The notes beneath the pieces are model-generated. The model worked only from the letters and a program-made list of their open reading frames with translations. It had not been told where the DNA came from and did not search any database. From Sporothrix humicola (taxonomy: Eukaryota > Ascomycota > Sordariomycetes > Ophiostomatales > Ophiostomataceae): 64,000 nt of DNA. Location of the stretch: the NCBI GenBank assembly GCA_021396245.1, contig WNYE01000065.1:124001-188000 (forward strand), read 5' to 3'. Positions 1-10,166 of this stretch are shown here, piece by piece. Made by a program: the position numbers and the translations under genes. Positions within the stretch are counted from its first letter, which is position 1; each line of letters starts with the position of its first letter.

Positions 1-16
1 CACCGCTCATCACACA

Positions 17-1864
17 ATGTCTGCCAAACGCCCCAACTTCCTCGTGATTGTGGCCGACGACCTGGGCTTCTCGGACATCGGCTCGTTTGGCGGCGAGATC
101 AACACGCCCAACCTCGACAAGCTGGCCCGCAATGGCATCCGGTTCACAGACTTCCACGCGGCCGCCGCCTGCTCGCCGTCGCGGGCCATGATCATGACGG
201 GCACCGACCACCACATTGCCGGTCTGGGCAACTTGATTGAGTGGACCAACATTTCGGGCCAGAATGACCCCAATGGCACCATGTCGACGGCCGTGCAGCG
301 CGGCATGCCCGGCTACGAGGGCTATTTAAATGAGCGCGTGGCGGCTGTGCCCGAGATTCTGCGGGACGCCGGCTACGAGACGCTGATGGCGGGCAAGTGG
401 CACTTGGGCCTGACGCCCGAGCACAGCCCCAAGGCGCGCGGCTTCACGCGCAGCTTTGCGCACCTGCCGGCGTGCAGCAACCACTATGCGTACGAGCCGC
501 AGCTGCAGGACCAGGACACGACGCCGGAATTCATGACGATGAGCTTTATTGCGCTGCACAGCGAGGACGGGCAGTATGTGCGCAAGCTGCCGGACGACTG
601 GTACTCGTCCAACGGCTACGGCGACAAGATGCTACAGTACTTGAAGGACAGACAGGCCGCCAAGGAGAATGATGGTGAAGACACAAAACCCTTCTTCGGC
701 TATCTTCCCTTCACTGCACCGCATTGGCCGCTACAGGCACCGCCGGAGCTTGTCAAAAAGTACCGCGGCGTGTACGATGATGGCCCCGACGCGCTGAGAC
801 TGAAGCGCCTCGAGAACCTGAAGAAGCTGGGCATGGTCCCCAAGGACGTCGAGCCGCATCCCGTTGTCGCCGACGAGGTCAAAGAGTGGGCCGATCTGAC
901 GGATGAAGAGCGCGCCAACTCGTGTCGTGCGATGGAGGTCTTTGCGGCCATGGTCGAGTGCATCGACATTAACGTCGGCAAAGTCGTCGACTACCTCGAG
1001 GAGACGGGCGAGCTGGACAACACTTTTGTGTGCTTCCTGTCGGACAACGGCGCCGAGGGCGCGGCCTACGAGGCGTACCCGATTGTGCAGAGCAGCATGA
1101 TCGGCCACCTGCAGAAGTACTACAACAACCACATCGACAACCTCGGCAACGGCGACTCGTTTATCTGGTACGGCCCGCGCTGGGCCCAGGCTGCCACCGC
1201 GCCCAGCCGGCTGTACAAGGCCTACACGACAGAAGGCGGCGTGCGCGTGCCCTTCCTGATGAAGCCCCCTGTCGGCTCGTCTTGGAACTCCGCGGCTGGC
1301 ACGGCCGACCCCGGCAGCATCACGCACCAGTTCGCCACCGTCATGGACATCGTCCCTACCATCCTCGACATGGCCGGCGTCCAACACCCCGCCCCGACCT
1401 ACCAGGGCCGTGAGATTGTCGGCATGCGCGGCAAGTCCATGGTGCCGTATCTATCCAGCACGTCCGAGCGCATCCACGACAAGGACTTTATCCACGGCTG
1501 GGAGACCTGCGGCCGCGCCGCCGTGCGCAAGGGCGACTGGAAGATTGTCTTTATCCCCAAGCCCAAGGGCACCGAGAAGTGGCAGCTGTATAACCTCGCC
1601 AAGGACCCCGGCGAGATCCACGATCTGGCCGAGCAAGAACCTGAGCGTCTCCAGGAGCTCATCAAACTGTGGGACCAGTATGTTTTGGAGACGGGGGTTG
1701 TCCCGCTGAGTCCCGAGCTCGGCAAGTGGATGGCCGCCATGGAGGAGCAGATGCCCGAGAATGCCTGGATCGAGTATGAGTACTGGAAAGACGGTGCCCG
1801 CGACGACCCGGCCGCTTTTACTAAGAAGATTCCCCGTTTTGAGCGCCGTGTGGTGGCTATGTAG
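17..1864 (+). CDS. Arylsulfatase, bacterial-type (AtsA-like), single exon
   Basis: A 615-residue sulfatase that hydrolyses sulfate esters to release inorganic sulfate. Visible: the N-terminal metal-binding Asp pair in VIVADDLGF (about residues 11-19), the formylglycine motif CSPSR with Cys52 and Arg56, the GKWHLGL motif near residue 127, and a late SDNGAEG metal site. The length and near-continuous resemblance to proteobacterial alkyl/aryl sulfatases (family knowledge, from memory) suggest a bacterial-type enzyme. There is no signal peptide, so it is probably intracellular, acting on imported esters. The ATG at 17 sits in a good context (CACAATG) and no intron is needed. The promoter lies outside the window. 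A Cys-type sulfatase needs a formylglycine-generating system, which is not seen here. Confident of family; substrate unknown. Confidence 0.93.
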   Translation: MSAKRPNFLVIVADDLGFSDIGSFGGEINTPNLDKLARNGIRFTDFHAAAACSPSRAMIMTGTDHHIAGLGNLIEWTNISGQNDPNGTMSTAVQRGMPGYEGYLNERVAAVPEILRDAGYETLMAGKWHLGLTPEHSPKARGFTRSFAHLPACSNHYAYEPQLQDQDTTPEFMTMSFIALHSEDGQYVRKLPDDWYSSNGYGDKMLQYLKDRQAAKENDGEDTKPFFGYLPFTAPHWPLQAPPELVKKYRGVYDDGPDALRLKRLENLKKLGMVPKDVEPHPVVADEVKEWADLTDEERANSCRAMEVFAAMVECIDINVGKVVDYLEETGELDNTFVCFLSDNGAEGAAYEAYPIVQSSMIGHLQKYYNNHIDNLGNGDSFIWYGPRWAQAATAPSRLYKAYTTEGGVRVPFLMKPPVGSSWNSAAGTADPGSITHQFATVMDIVPTILDMAGVQHPAPTYQGREIVGMRGKSMVPYLSSTSERIHDKDFIHGWETCGRAAVRKGDWKIVFIPKPKGTEKWQLYNLAKDPGEIHDLAEQEPERLQELIKLWDQYVLETGVVPLSPELGKWMAAMEEQMPENAWIEYEYWKDGARDDPAAFTKKIPRFERRVVAM

Positions 1865-2905
1865 GGAGTGTGAGGTGTTGCTTTTGCATGGTGTGCGATG
1901 TATTTATATGACTTGATAGAAGCGTAAATAAAATTGGGATGAGCTCACCTTGTGGTGTATAGAAATCAATGCTTTGTCATGAGTGTCTATTTGGTCCTTG
2001 TCCTTAATATTTTCCCATGTTCCATACCCATCCTCTTTTTTTTTTTCGTTTGGATTTTTCCTCTCATGCTTTTTCTAAATCACATTTCTTTCCGAAGAAA
2101 AAAAAGAAAAAAAGTTCAAAATGTCAAGGGGTCTAAAATGCCCCGGAAGAATTTAGGAAAACTGCTCACCCTCAGTTGAACATCAGAATCAAAACATTTT
2201 GCGTGTGATTTGAGCTTATCGCATCACAACACACATATTACATCATGATTCATGATTACTCTTTGATGTCCTTAGATTTGCGCCGCTTAGTGATAGAATG
2301 CCACTGTGTGCTTGTTGGATGCGCGGCGCATCAGAATCGAATTGCCGTACTATGTCTACGACTGTCGACAATTCAAACATACATTTTTGAACTTGAGCTC
2401 ATTCCGTAAATGCTGATGATCAACAAAACATCGATGCACTTTTCTGCCTTTCCTTTTCATCATCGTGAAGTCTGCCTTTTCTTATCGTTATCAGTTGTGC
2501 TATCGTTCACCGCGTGTCTTTTGGGTATTTTGCGAGTTTTGGTGATGAACACCTGCCTATTTAGGGGTTGTCCGTGCTGTCAGTGGAGGCGCTAAAAATG
2601 CTCCGTCGGCCGAGACCGCGCCCACAGAGAGCCCACAGAAATCCTTCTGAGCCCACTGTAGAGAACAGCGTGCTTCAGCACCAAAATGACGTTTTTTCAG
2701 GTCCCCACTAGCGCCGAAGCCGCACAAACTGCGCAAACAACAGCAGGCATCTTATGAAAAGTACTTTCACCTCAAGTCTCACCTCCACAAGCACATGGCT
2801 CCTTTGCCACCAGCCTTTTGTTCGTCGTGTTTTAGGTAATTTTTTTCACAAGGCCCTTTTTATTGGACTTTTTTTTTTCGACGTTCTTTTTTCTTCGTCG
2901 CGTCC
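1865..2905. other. Intergenic spacer, 3' flank of sulfatase and permease promoter
   Basis: No supportable gene. An AATAAA-like poly(A) signal lies at 1927-1932, 63 bp after the sulfatase stop. T-rich and A-rich runs occur at 2037-2115, and a pyrimidine-rich leader (2850-2900) precedes the permease ATG. Short copies of GCCCACAGA occur at about 2619-2640. Confidence 0.6.
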
Positions 2906-4720
2906 ATGGACAGCTCCCATAACTCAGCGTCTGCGGACACGAGGAGCGACCAGAATTTTCATTCTCCTCCCTCTCCCTCCACACACAACGTCGACGCCGA
3001 ATCCGACTCTTATCTCGACGCCGATCCCTCCTCCTCCACAACCCCCCTCCTCATGGCGTCCGAACGCGTGGTGCCGTACCGCACCTACGGCAAAGACCCC
3101 GCCGTCGTCGAAGCCTACCCCGACAACGCGGGCAACTACGTGATTGACGATAGCGGCGACAACGACGATGGGCTGGTCACAACGGCAGAAGACCGCGACC
3201 TCAAGCGCGGGCTGCACCAGCGCCACCTGTCGATGCTGGGCATTGCCGGCGCCATCGGCACGGGTCTTTTCCTGGGTCTCGGTGGCGCTGTCCAAGAAGC
3301 TGGTCCTCTGGGCGCTCTCTTAGGTTATGGCACAGTCGGTCTGGTCGTTTGCGCCGTGCAGTTTGCGCTTGGCGAGACGGCCGCGCTCTACCCGGTCACG
3401 GGCTCGTTTGTGCGGCACGCCGAGGTCTTGATCGATCCGGCCTGGGGCTTCGCCGTTGGCTGGAACTTGGTGTATGGCAACCTGCTGTCGATCCCCACCG
3501 AGATCACGGCGATTTGCGTGCTGTTCCAGTTCTGGACGGACATTAGCCCAGCGCTGTGGATTTGCGTGTTTATCCTGCTGACCAACATTGTCGGCTTTGC
3601 AAAGATTCGCGTCTTTGGCGAGGTAGAGTTCTTCTTTGCCTTCCTCAAGATCCTTCTGGTCGTCTTTCTGATCATCCTCGGCCTGGTTGTCGACCTCGGC
3701 GGCGTTCCCGGCACGCCGCGTATCGGCTTCTACTACTGGAAGAACCCCGGCCCGTTTGTCGAGTACATTGCCACCGGCGCCTGGGGCCGCTTCCTGGGCT
3801 ACTGGGCCGTCATGACGGGCGCCGTGTTCTCGTTTGCCGGTGTTGAGTCGCTGGCCATGGCGGCCGCCGAGACGCGCAGTCCCCAACGGGCTATCCCAAG
3901 AGCCTGCAAGCGCGTCTTTGCGCGGATTGCCGTCTTTTACGTCCTGGCCGTCCTGATCGTCGGCATGCTCGTGGCCAGCGACGACGACCGTCTGAACGAC
4001 GAGTCTGGCACCGCTGCTCAGAGTCCTTTTGTCATTGCCGCCTCGGCCGCCGGTCTTCCCGCCATTCCGTCGGTCGTCAACGCTGTCGTCATCACTTCGG
4101 CTTGGTCATCCTCGAACCAAGCTCTGCTTTCTGGCACGCGCGTCCTCTACGGCCTGGCCCTTAAGAAACAGGGCCCGCGCATCTTTTTGAGAACCACACG
4201 CTGGGGCACGCCCTATGTTGCCGTCGGCTTGTTCACCATCTTCATGTTCCTCAGTTTTATGACCCTGTCTAACAGCGCCCTCAACGTCTTTTGGTGGCTC
4301 GTCGATCTGACGGCCGCCGGCGTCCTCGTCAGCTGGATCACCATCCTCATCAACCACATCCGCCTGCGCAAGGCTTTTAGGCTACAGGGCATCCCAGCCC
4401 AGCGCCTGCCCTGGTACAACTCGTGGACTGTCGTCAGCTCGTGGATTGGTCTGGTCATGTGTGTTCTCATTTTACTGACGGGCGGCTTTACCGTCTTCAT
4501 AAAGGGCAACTGGGACCCGGCCACCTTTGTGTCGGCCTACCTCGACATCCCACTGGTCCTTATTGCTTTTGCTTTCTGGAAGTTTTACAAGAAGACAAAA
4601 GTCGTCAAGCTTGAGAATGTGCCCCTCGTCGAAGCCCTCGAGCAGGTCACCCAGTACGAGGAAGAACCCGTCACAAAGTACAGCAAATGGCTCGTGTGGA
4701 TCAGCTGGATCTGGGATTGA
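2906..4720 (+). CDS. Amino-acid permease (APC superfamily, fungal AAT family)
   Basis: A 604-residue plasma-membrane amino-acid transporter. A hydrophilic, Ser/Asp-rich N-terminal tail of about 100 residues precedes the first membrane segment, whose GAIGTGLFLG signature (about 115-124) is typical of yeast GAP1/PUT4-type permeases. About twelve hydrophobic segments follow and the C-terminus is a short cytosolic tail with FWKFYKKTKVV. The ATG at 2906 (TCCATGGAC) is the first in frame, and the gene is intronless. It lies co-directional between the arylsulfatase and the TauD-like dioxygenase. The long acidic N-tail is where ubiquitin-dependent endocytosis signals usually sit in this family (known of the family, not shown here). 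Substrate cannot be assigned. Confidence 0.92.
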   Translation: MDSSHNSASADTRSDQNFHSPPSPSTHNVDAESDSYLDADPSSSTTPLLMASERVVPYRTYGKDPAVVEAYPDNAGNYVIDDSGDNDDGLVTTAEDRDLKRGLHQRHLSMLGIAGAIGTGLFLGLGGAVQEAGPLGALLGYGTVGLVVCAVQFALGETAALYPVTGSFVRHAEVLIDPAWGFAVGWNLVYGNLLSIPTEITAICVLFQFWTDISPALWICVFILLTNIVGFAKIRVFGEVEFFFAFLKILLVVFLIILGLVVDLGGVPGTPRIGFYYWKNPGPFVEYIATGAWGRFLGYWAVMTGAVFSFAGVESLAMAAAETRSPQRAIPRACKRVFARIAVFYVLAVLIVGMLVASDDDRLNDESGTAAQSPFVIAASAAGLPAIPSVVNAVVITSAWSSSNQALLSGTRVLYGLALKKQGPRIFLRTTRWGTPYVAVGLFTIFMFLSFMTLSNSALNVFWWLVDLTAAGVLVSWITILINHIRLRKAFRLQGIPAQRLPWYNSWTVVSSWIGLVMCVLILLTGGFTVFIKGNWDPATFVSAYLDIPLVLIAFAFWKFYKKTKVVKLENVPLVEALEQVTQYEEEPVTKYSKWLVWISWIWD

Positions 4721-5437
4721 GGGAGATGCGAGGAGCCTGTTTTATGACATACATATTATATTAGAAGAACTTTAAGCGTCCATAGAAGATACCCTGATCG
4801 CAGAAGCATTAAATTCAAAGCGTGTTCTTTTCATGCTTGAAGTTGTTTGCCGTTCCTTTTGACTCCGTCCAATGTTTTAAAGCCAAGCCATAAGCGCCAC
4901 GGGTGAGGCTGAAGGCGTGCGCCAGGCCACAAGTCACTAAAATTTAGCGGGTGAACAACATTCGACACCAGTCCGGAATATGGGGTCTAATCAGTAACAG
5001 ATTCCAGGGCGGACTGGACATGTTTATTCAGCAGTTTCGTCTCAACAGGAACTCGTCCGCGAATGATATTTTTATTTTACAAATGGTTTTCCACAAGATG
5101 ACCGGGTAGTGCTCTTTGCGTCTTCGTATTATTGCGACGTGCGCAACGCTGATGGCGTGCCGACCACGACCAGAGCAAAAGGACAGGCCCCGCATCACGC
5201 TATCGGCACATCATTAGTGGCAATCTTGACTTACACGTCCATCGACGAAAACGAAACCAGGATTTACAAAGGTCCTTACCACAGTCTCGAGACATGGCAT
5301 ATTTCATCTCAAACGTTGGTAAATAAGTATAACGAAAGGACATCTTAAATTTAAATGAATTGGACAAGAATCAATAAACAAATAATCATCATCAACTCAA
5401 AACAAACAAAAGCAAAACATCAACGGCGCCCGTCAAA
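4721..5437. other. Intergenic spacer before the dioxygenase gene
   Basis: No gene seen. A short open stretch at 5109-5348 has no family signature and looks random. The last 90 bases before the ATG at 5438 are A-rich, as expected for a promoter and leader. Confidence 0.6.
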
Positions 5438-6792
5438 ATGACCGCTGCCGTCGCCATCGCCGGTCCACCTGGCCAGCCAGATATTGGCTACACGCCCGAC
5501 TTTGCCAAGTTCACCGCACGTTCCAAGCGCCGCGTCGAAACAGAACAGCTCAGCCACGAACTGCCTGCAGGCTTCCCCCGACAACTTGAGTCGGAGCTGG
5601 TCTGGGACCCTGAGAGTTTGGAGAAGACAAAGTACGACTGGAACTATGTGTTGACCGAGGAGGATATTGCTGAGCTTCGCAGCGCTCTAGCCCACTTTAA
5701 ATGTGAGTTCAGTCGTCTTCAAAGCGATATATTCTTAAAACCACCCTAACATATCAGCCCTCAATTTGTCCCTCGGCTTCATCAGCCAGGAGACGTTCCC
5801 GCTGCCCAGGCTGCACGCCACTCTACGGGACGTCAGCCGTGAAGTGCATCACGGTCATGGCTTCAAGGTCGTCAGGGGGGTGCCAGTAGCTGAACACACA
5901 ATTGAGGAGAACGTAATTCTCTATGCCGGCATCTCGGCCCACGTGGCACCTGTCCGTGGCCGGCAAGACTCGCAGTTTGACGGCAAGCCAGCCGATGTCG
6001 TGCTGGCTCACATCAAGGACCTAACGGCCACAGTGGATGCCGCGAGTATTGGTGCCCCGGCGTACACCACCGAGAAGCAAGTTTTTCACACGGACGCCGG
6101 TGACGTGATTGCCCTGTTTGCACTCCAAGAGTCGGCCCACGGCGGCGAGAGCTATCTGTCGAGCAGCTACAAGGTGTACAACGAGCTGGCCAAGACACGG
6201 CCCGATTTGGTCAGGACACTGGCTGAGCCGTGGGATTTTGACGGGTTCGGCAAAACAGCTTCAAAATTTGTTTCACGGCCGCTCCTTCACAAAGTTCCCG
6301 ATGACAGTGGCCGGCTTGTGATCCAGTACGCACGGCGGTCGTTTACCGGCTACTGGGGCCTTCCCCGATCGTCTGATATTCCTGCCATCACCGAAGCACA
6401 GGCCGAGGCTCTCGATGCAGTGCATTTTACTGCTGAGAAAAATGCCGTGGCACTCCACTTCCACCAGGGAGACATTCAGTATGTCAACAACCTGAGCATC
6501 TTCCACGCCAGAGGAGGGTTTACGGATTCCCCCGAGAAGCAGTAAGTTTAGGTCACATATGTCCCATGTAATATCGTGATCGTTTACTAATGGCAAAAGA
6601 CGCCACTTGGTACGCCTCTGGCTCCGTGACCCAGAAAATGCATGGCCTACAGCGCCGGCTCTGAAAGACCGTTGGGACCAGCTTTACAAAGATGTGACGC
6701 CCGAGAACTCGGTATTTCCACTGGTTCCAACAGTGCGGAGTGCGAGTAAGGGAGAAAAGAAGACTGCAGCCGCACCGGCAGGGTCATATTAA
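5438..6792 (+). CDS. TauD/TfdA-family Fe(II)/2-oxoglutarate dioxygenase
   Basis: Three exons: 5438-5702, 5758-6541 and 6600-6792 (413 residues), with GTGAGT and GTAAGT donors and CAG/AAG acceptors; all junctions keep frame. The HTD iron motif (FHTDAGD, H199 and D201), a distal His in SIFHARGG (H338) and an Arg in RHLVRLWL (about R355, 2-oxoglutarate binding) form a complete active site. The fold is the clavaminate-synthase/TauD type. Named members cleave taurine or other sulfonates or aryloxyacetates, but most fungal homologues are uncharacterised, so the substrate is inferred only. It sits between two amino-acid permeases and 3.6 kb downstream of an arylsulfatase, all on the + strand. A poly(A)-like AATAAA is at 6849-6854. 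Confidence 0.88.
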
Positions 6793-8165
6793 TTTTCAGA
6801 CTGTGTGATGTAAAATTACACCAATAACCATAAGACCATTCGTGTGGTAATAAAACATCAATATATGAAGCGCAATTTGGCTGTAAGACTTGCCAGACAT
6901 GTTTTAATGAGACTAACCCGAATACCGGGCTGTGAGAAACCCACCGTCTCGCATACGTGACAAATGCATCCAAATCATTTATCGGACAATTCTGTGTTTA
7001 CAAAGTAGAAATAATGCCTGCCGGGCATTTTGTTTCTGTTTCTGTCTCTTGGCGAGAGGTCACGGACCGGAGATCGACGCTCCTCGCGCTGATTGGTCGA
7101 GAAGCACGGAGCACGCCTTCTGTTGTTGCGGTTGCGCGTGCGCGGGATGTTGCAGTCGTCACAGAGCCAAGGGCTGGAGGGATCGCCAGAGCTTGGGGCG
7201 TTGTGTTTATGGCCTTCCCCACGAACTGGAAAAAGAAGGAAAAGGTAAAGGGAACACACCTCGAGCAACGACATACTAGATCGGGCCAAACACAACCGGC
7301 CGAGGAGTCGACTCCGGGGTCTTCTCCGAGCAGTGTATAGTGGATACTAGATAGTACTACTTTTATGTATGTGGAGAGACTATCAGACTCTGTTGCAACA
7401 GTCACAGTCGTATGAACGCACGGAGTACTCCGTCTCCCATGCCCAGATCGACAGAAAGTAGACCGACCATGTAACTACAACGTGCTACCAAGACATGACC
7501 TCCTGTACGTTGATCCAGTTTGTCTACCCTGCCCTTCCTCTTTCCCTGTCTTGCCTGCTTCCCTGTCTCGCCCATTTCTCGTTTGTCTTTCTGCACACCT
7601 CCCCCAACAGCATGATGTTATCGATGCCAATAATTTCGTGCAACCTCTTGCACAAGGACAGAACGTCCTGTTTGGGACATTGATATGCATTCAGTGCGTG
7701 GCAAGACAAGAACTGCCCCCACGTACCACGCCGACGGTCAACCTTTTCTCGAACTTTCGTCTCTTTTGTCTCCTTTTCGTCCCCAAATACGGACAGAATA
7801 GGATGGACCCTTTCCGGCCGCAGATGCAGTCGGCATGCCATCACTGCCATGTGTGCCGTCATCGACATAATTCTTGGGTAATTCTTTCAGCCCCACGCAC
7901 GCAAAACCTGTTGTTTCCTGTTGTTCAGTGTTGTTTCTGGGCAGGCAAGTGAGGTGGTAGTGCAAATAAAACAATATAAATGAGCCGGAAGTATCAATGT
8001 GACGATCATCTCCGTTGCTGTCGGCACCCATTCACGCAAGCTACCTATTTATTTATATCCTTTGCATGATCTAGACCACACATTTACCTCTCTATCCCTT
8101 CATACTCTTATAATTCCCCCGTCTTACATTTGTCTTTCTGATACTGGCTCTTCCATCGTCGAGTC
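6793..8165. other. Intergenic spacer upstream of the methionine-permease-like gene
   Basis: 1.37 kb without a supportable gene. Open frames around 7480-7950 have no recognisable family and low coding character. A TATA-like element (CAATATAAATG) lies at about 7971-7981, some 190 bp before the ATG at 8166. Confidence 0.55.
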
Positions 8166-10166
8166 ATGGCTTCCTTTTTCCGGGGAGCGGTCAGCCGCTT
8201 CAACAGCGGAAATGACGCCGCGAAAAACAACAACGTCGATTCGGGCGACAGCAGCGGCCCCGACGAGATCACTGATGGCAATCTCACTTACATCCACGAA
8301 AAAGGCGGCAACAACTCGCTGCCGTCGTACCAGGAGGCCACGGGCGCGCCCGTCGAGCAGCACTCGCCGCTCGGCTACTCGGTCGGGCCCGTCACGATCA
8401 TCTTCCTCAACGTCTCAATGATGATCGGCACCGGTGTCTACTCGACACGTGAGTTTCCTGTCCAGAAGAATCTTCCATTATTATCACAGACTCTAACTGT
8501 TTAGCCTCCTCGATCCTCAGCGGCACCGGCTCGGTCGGACTGAGCATGATCTTCTGGGTCATCGGATTCTTCTTGTCGCTGTCATCGCTGGCGGTGTACC
8601 TGGAGTTTGCTGCGTATTTCCCCAACCGGTCCGGCGCCGAGACGGTCTACCTCGAACAGGCATATCCGCGTCCTCGCTTTTTGTTCCCTGTGGCCTTTGC
8701 CTTTCAGACAGTTGTGCTCTCGTTCAGCAGCAGCAACTCGCTCGTGCTGGCGCAGTATCTGTTCCGGGCCAACGGGCACACGCCGACCAACTGGCAGCTC
8801 AAGGGCGTTGCCCTGGCCGGTTACTCTGTTGCCTTCCTTTGTACGTATCTCTCCTCAACTCAAACAAACCGGCTCCCTCTAACCCCTCCAGTGGTCGCTT
8901 TCCATACGAAAACGTCGTACTATTTGTCCAACGCCATTGGCATCGTCAAGGTCATCACGCTCACCTTCATTGCCATCACCGGCCTTGTTGTTCTCGGCGG
9001 CCATACTCGCGTTCCTGACCCGCATGTCAACTTTATCAAGCCGTTCGAGGGTACGGCGACTGCCTATGGCGTGACCAATGCGTTGTACAAGATCATTTTC
9101 TCGTACTCTGGGTATGCCAACGCCTTTAATGTCGTCAACGAGATCAACACTCCCATCAAGCAGTTGAGAAGGAACGGCTTCATTGCCCTCTTTATCGTGG
9201 CCATCCTCTACATCTTTGCCAACATTGCCTACTTTGCGGCCGTCCCCAAGGCCCAGCTCGTCACGTCCAGCCAGGTCGCCGCCAGTCTGTTCTTCAAGGC
9301 CGTCTTTGGCGACAGCAAGGCTGTCAGAGGTCTGAACGTGTTGATCGCCCTGAGCTCTTTCGGCAACTTGGTGGCCGTCCTCCTCGGCCAGTCACGCGTA
9401 ATCCGTGAATGTGGCCGGCAGGGCGTGCTCCCTTTCCCGCGGTTCTGGTCGTCGACCAAGCCTTTTGGTACGCCGCTCGGCCCGTACTCGGTTACATATG
9501 GCCTGACCATTCTCATGATCCTCGGCCCTCCGGCTGGCTCGGCGTTCAACTTTGGTAAGTCTGCCGTCGATACATCAACAATTGTTTTGAGCTCACAAGC
9601 TAACCTGCTCAGTTGTCGACACAAAGATCTACCCTTCGTCCATCTTTGCACTGCTGATGGGCGTCGGCCTTTACATTGTCCGCTGGCGCCGCTCGCGTGC
9701 CAACCTTCCTCAGCCCGTCTTCAAGGCCTGGCACATCGCCGCCATCTTCAATATTCTGGTCAACCTCTACTCGATCGTCATGCCCTGGTATCCGCCCAAG
9801 GGCGGCATCTACGCCGGTGACGTCAGCTTCTTCTACGCCACTTATCTTTTTACGGGCATTGGCCTGGTCGTCGCCTGTGGCATCTACTACTGGATCTGGG
9901 TCTACTGGGTCCCCGCCCTGCGCGGCTACCGTCTGCGCCAAGAGATTGTCTTTCTGGAGAACGGCGCGCAGACAAACAACCTGGTCAAAGTCCCGGTCAA
10001 CGAGCTGCCCACCTGGGACGCCGAGCACGATAAGGTCGGCCGGCGGATCAACCTCAATGACAGTGCTGGCAGTACCGACGGAAAAAAGGGCAACTCAACG
10101 GCATTTGGCAAGGAGGACGTCGGTGTCATCACGGAGAGATCGACGGGCACGTTTCCTGGCGTGTAA
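8166..10166 (+). CDS. Methionine-permease-like amino-acid transporter (MUP1/LAT type)
   Basis: Four exons: 8166-8448, 8505-8840, 8892-9554 and 9613-10166 (611 residues). All three introns have consensus ends and the spliced frame is continuous. A polar N-tail of about 70 residues leads to the signature MMIGTGVYS (about 85-93) followed by a Ser/Gly-rich segment and the YLEFAAYFPNRSGAE stretch typical of yeast MUP1-type and L-type transporters. About twelve membrane segments are visible, ending in a hydrophilic C-tail. Known relatives import methionine and cysteine with high affinity; that specificity is inferred here. It is the last of four co-directional genes with possible sulfur links. The start is the first ATG (GAGTCATGGC). 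Confidence 0.87.

Noticed and set aside
2571..2690. CAGTGG...CCACTG ends suggesting a second MITE
   Set aside because: Terminal sequences pair over only about seven bases and no TA duplication frames them.
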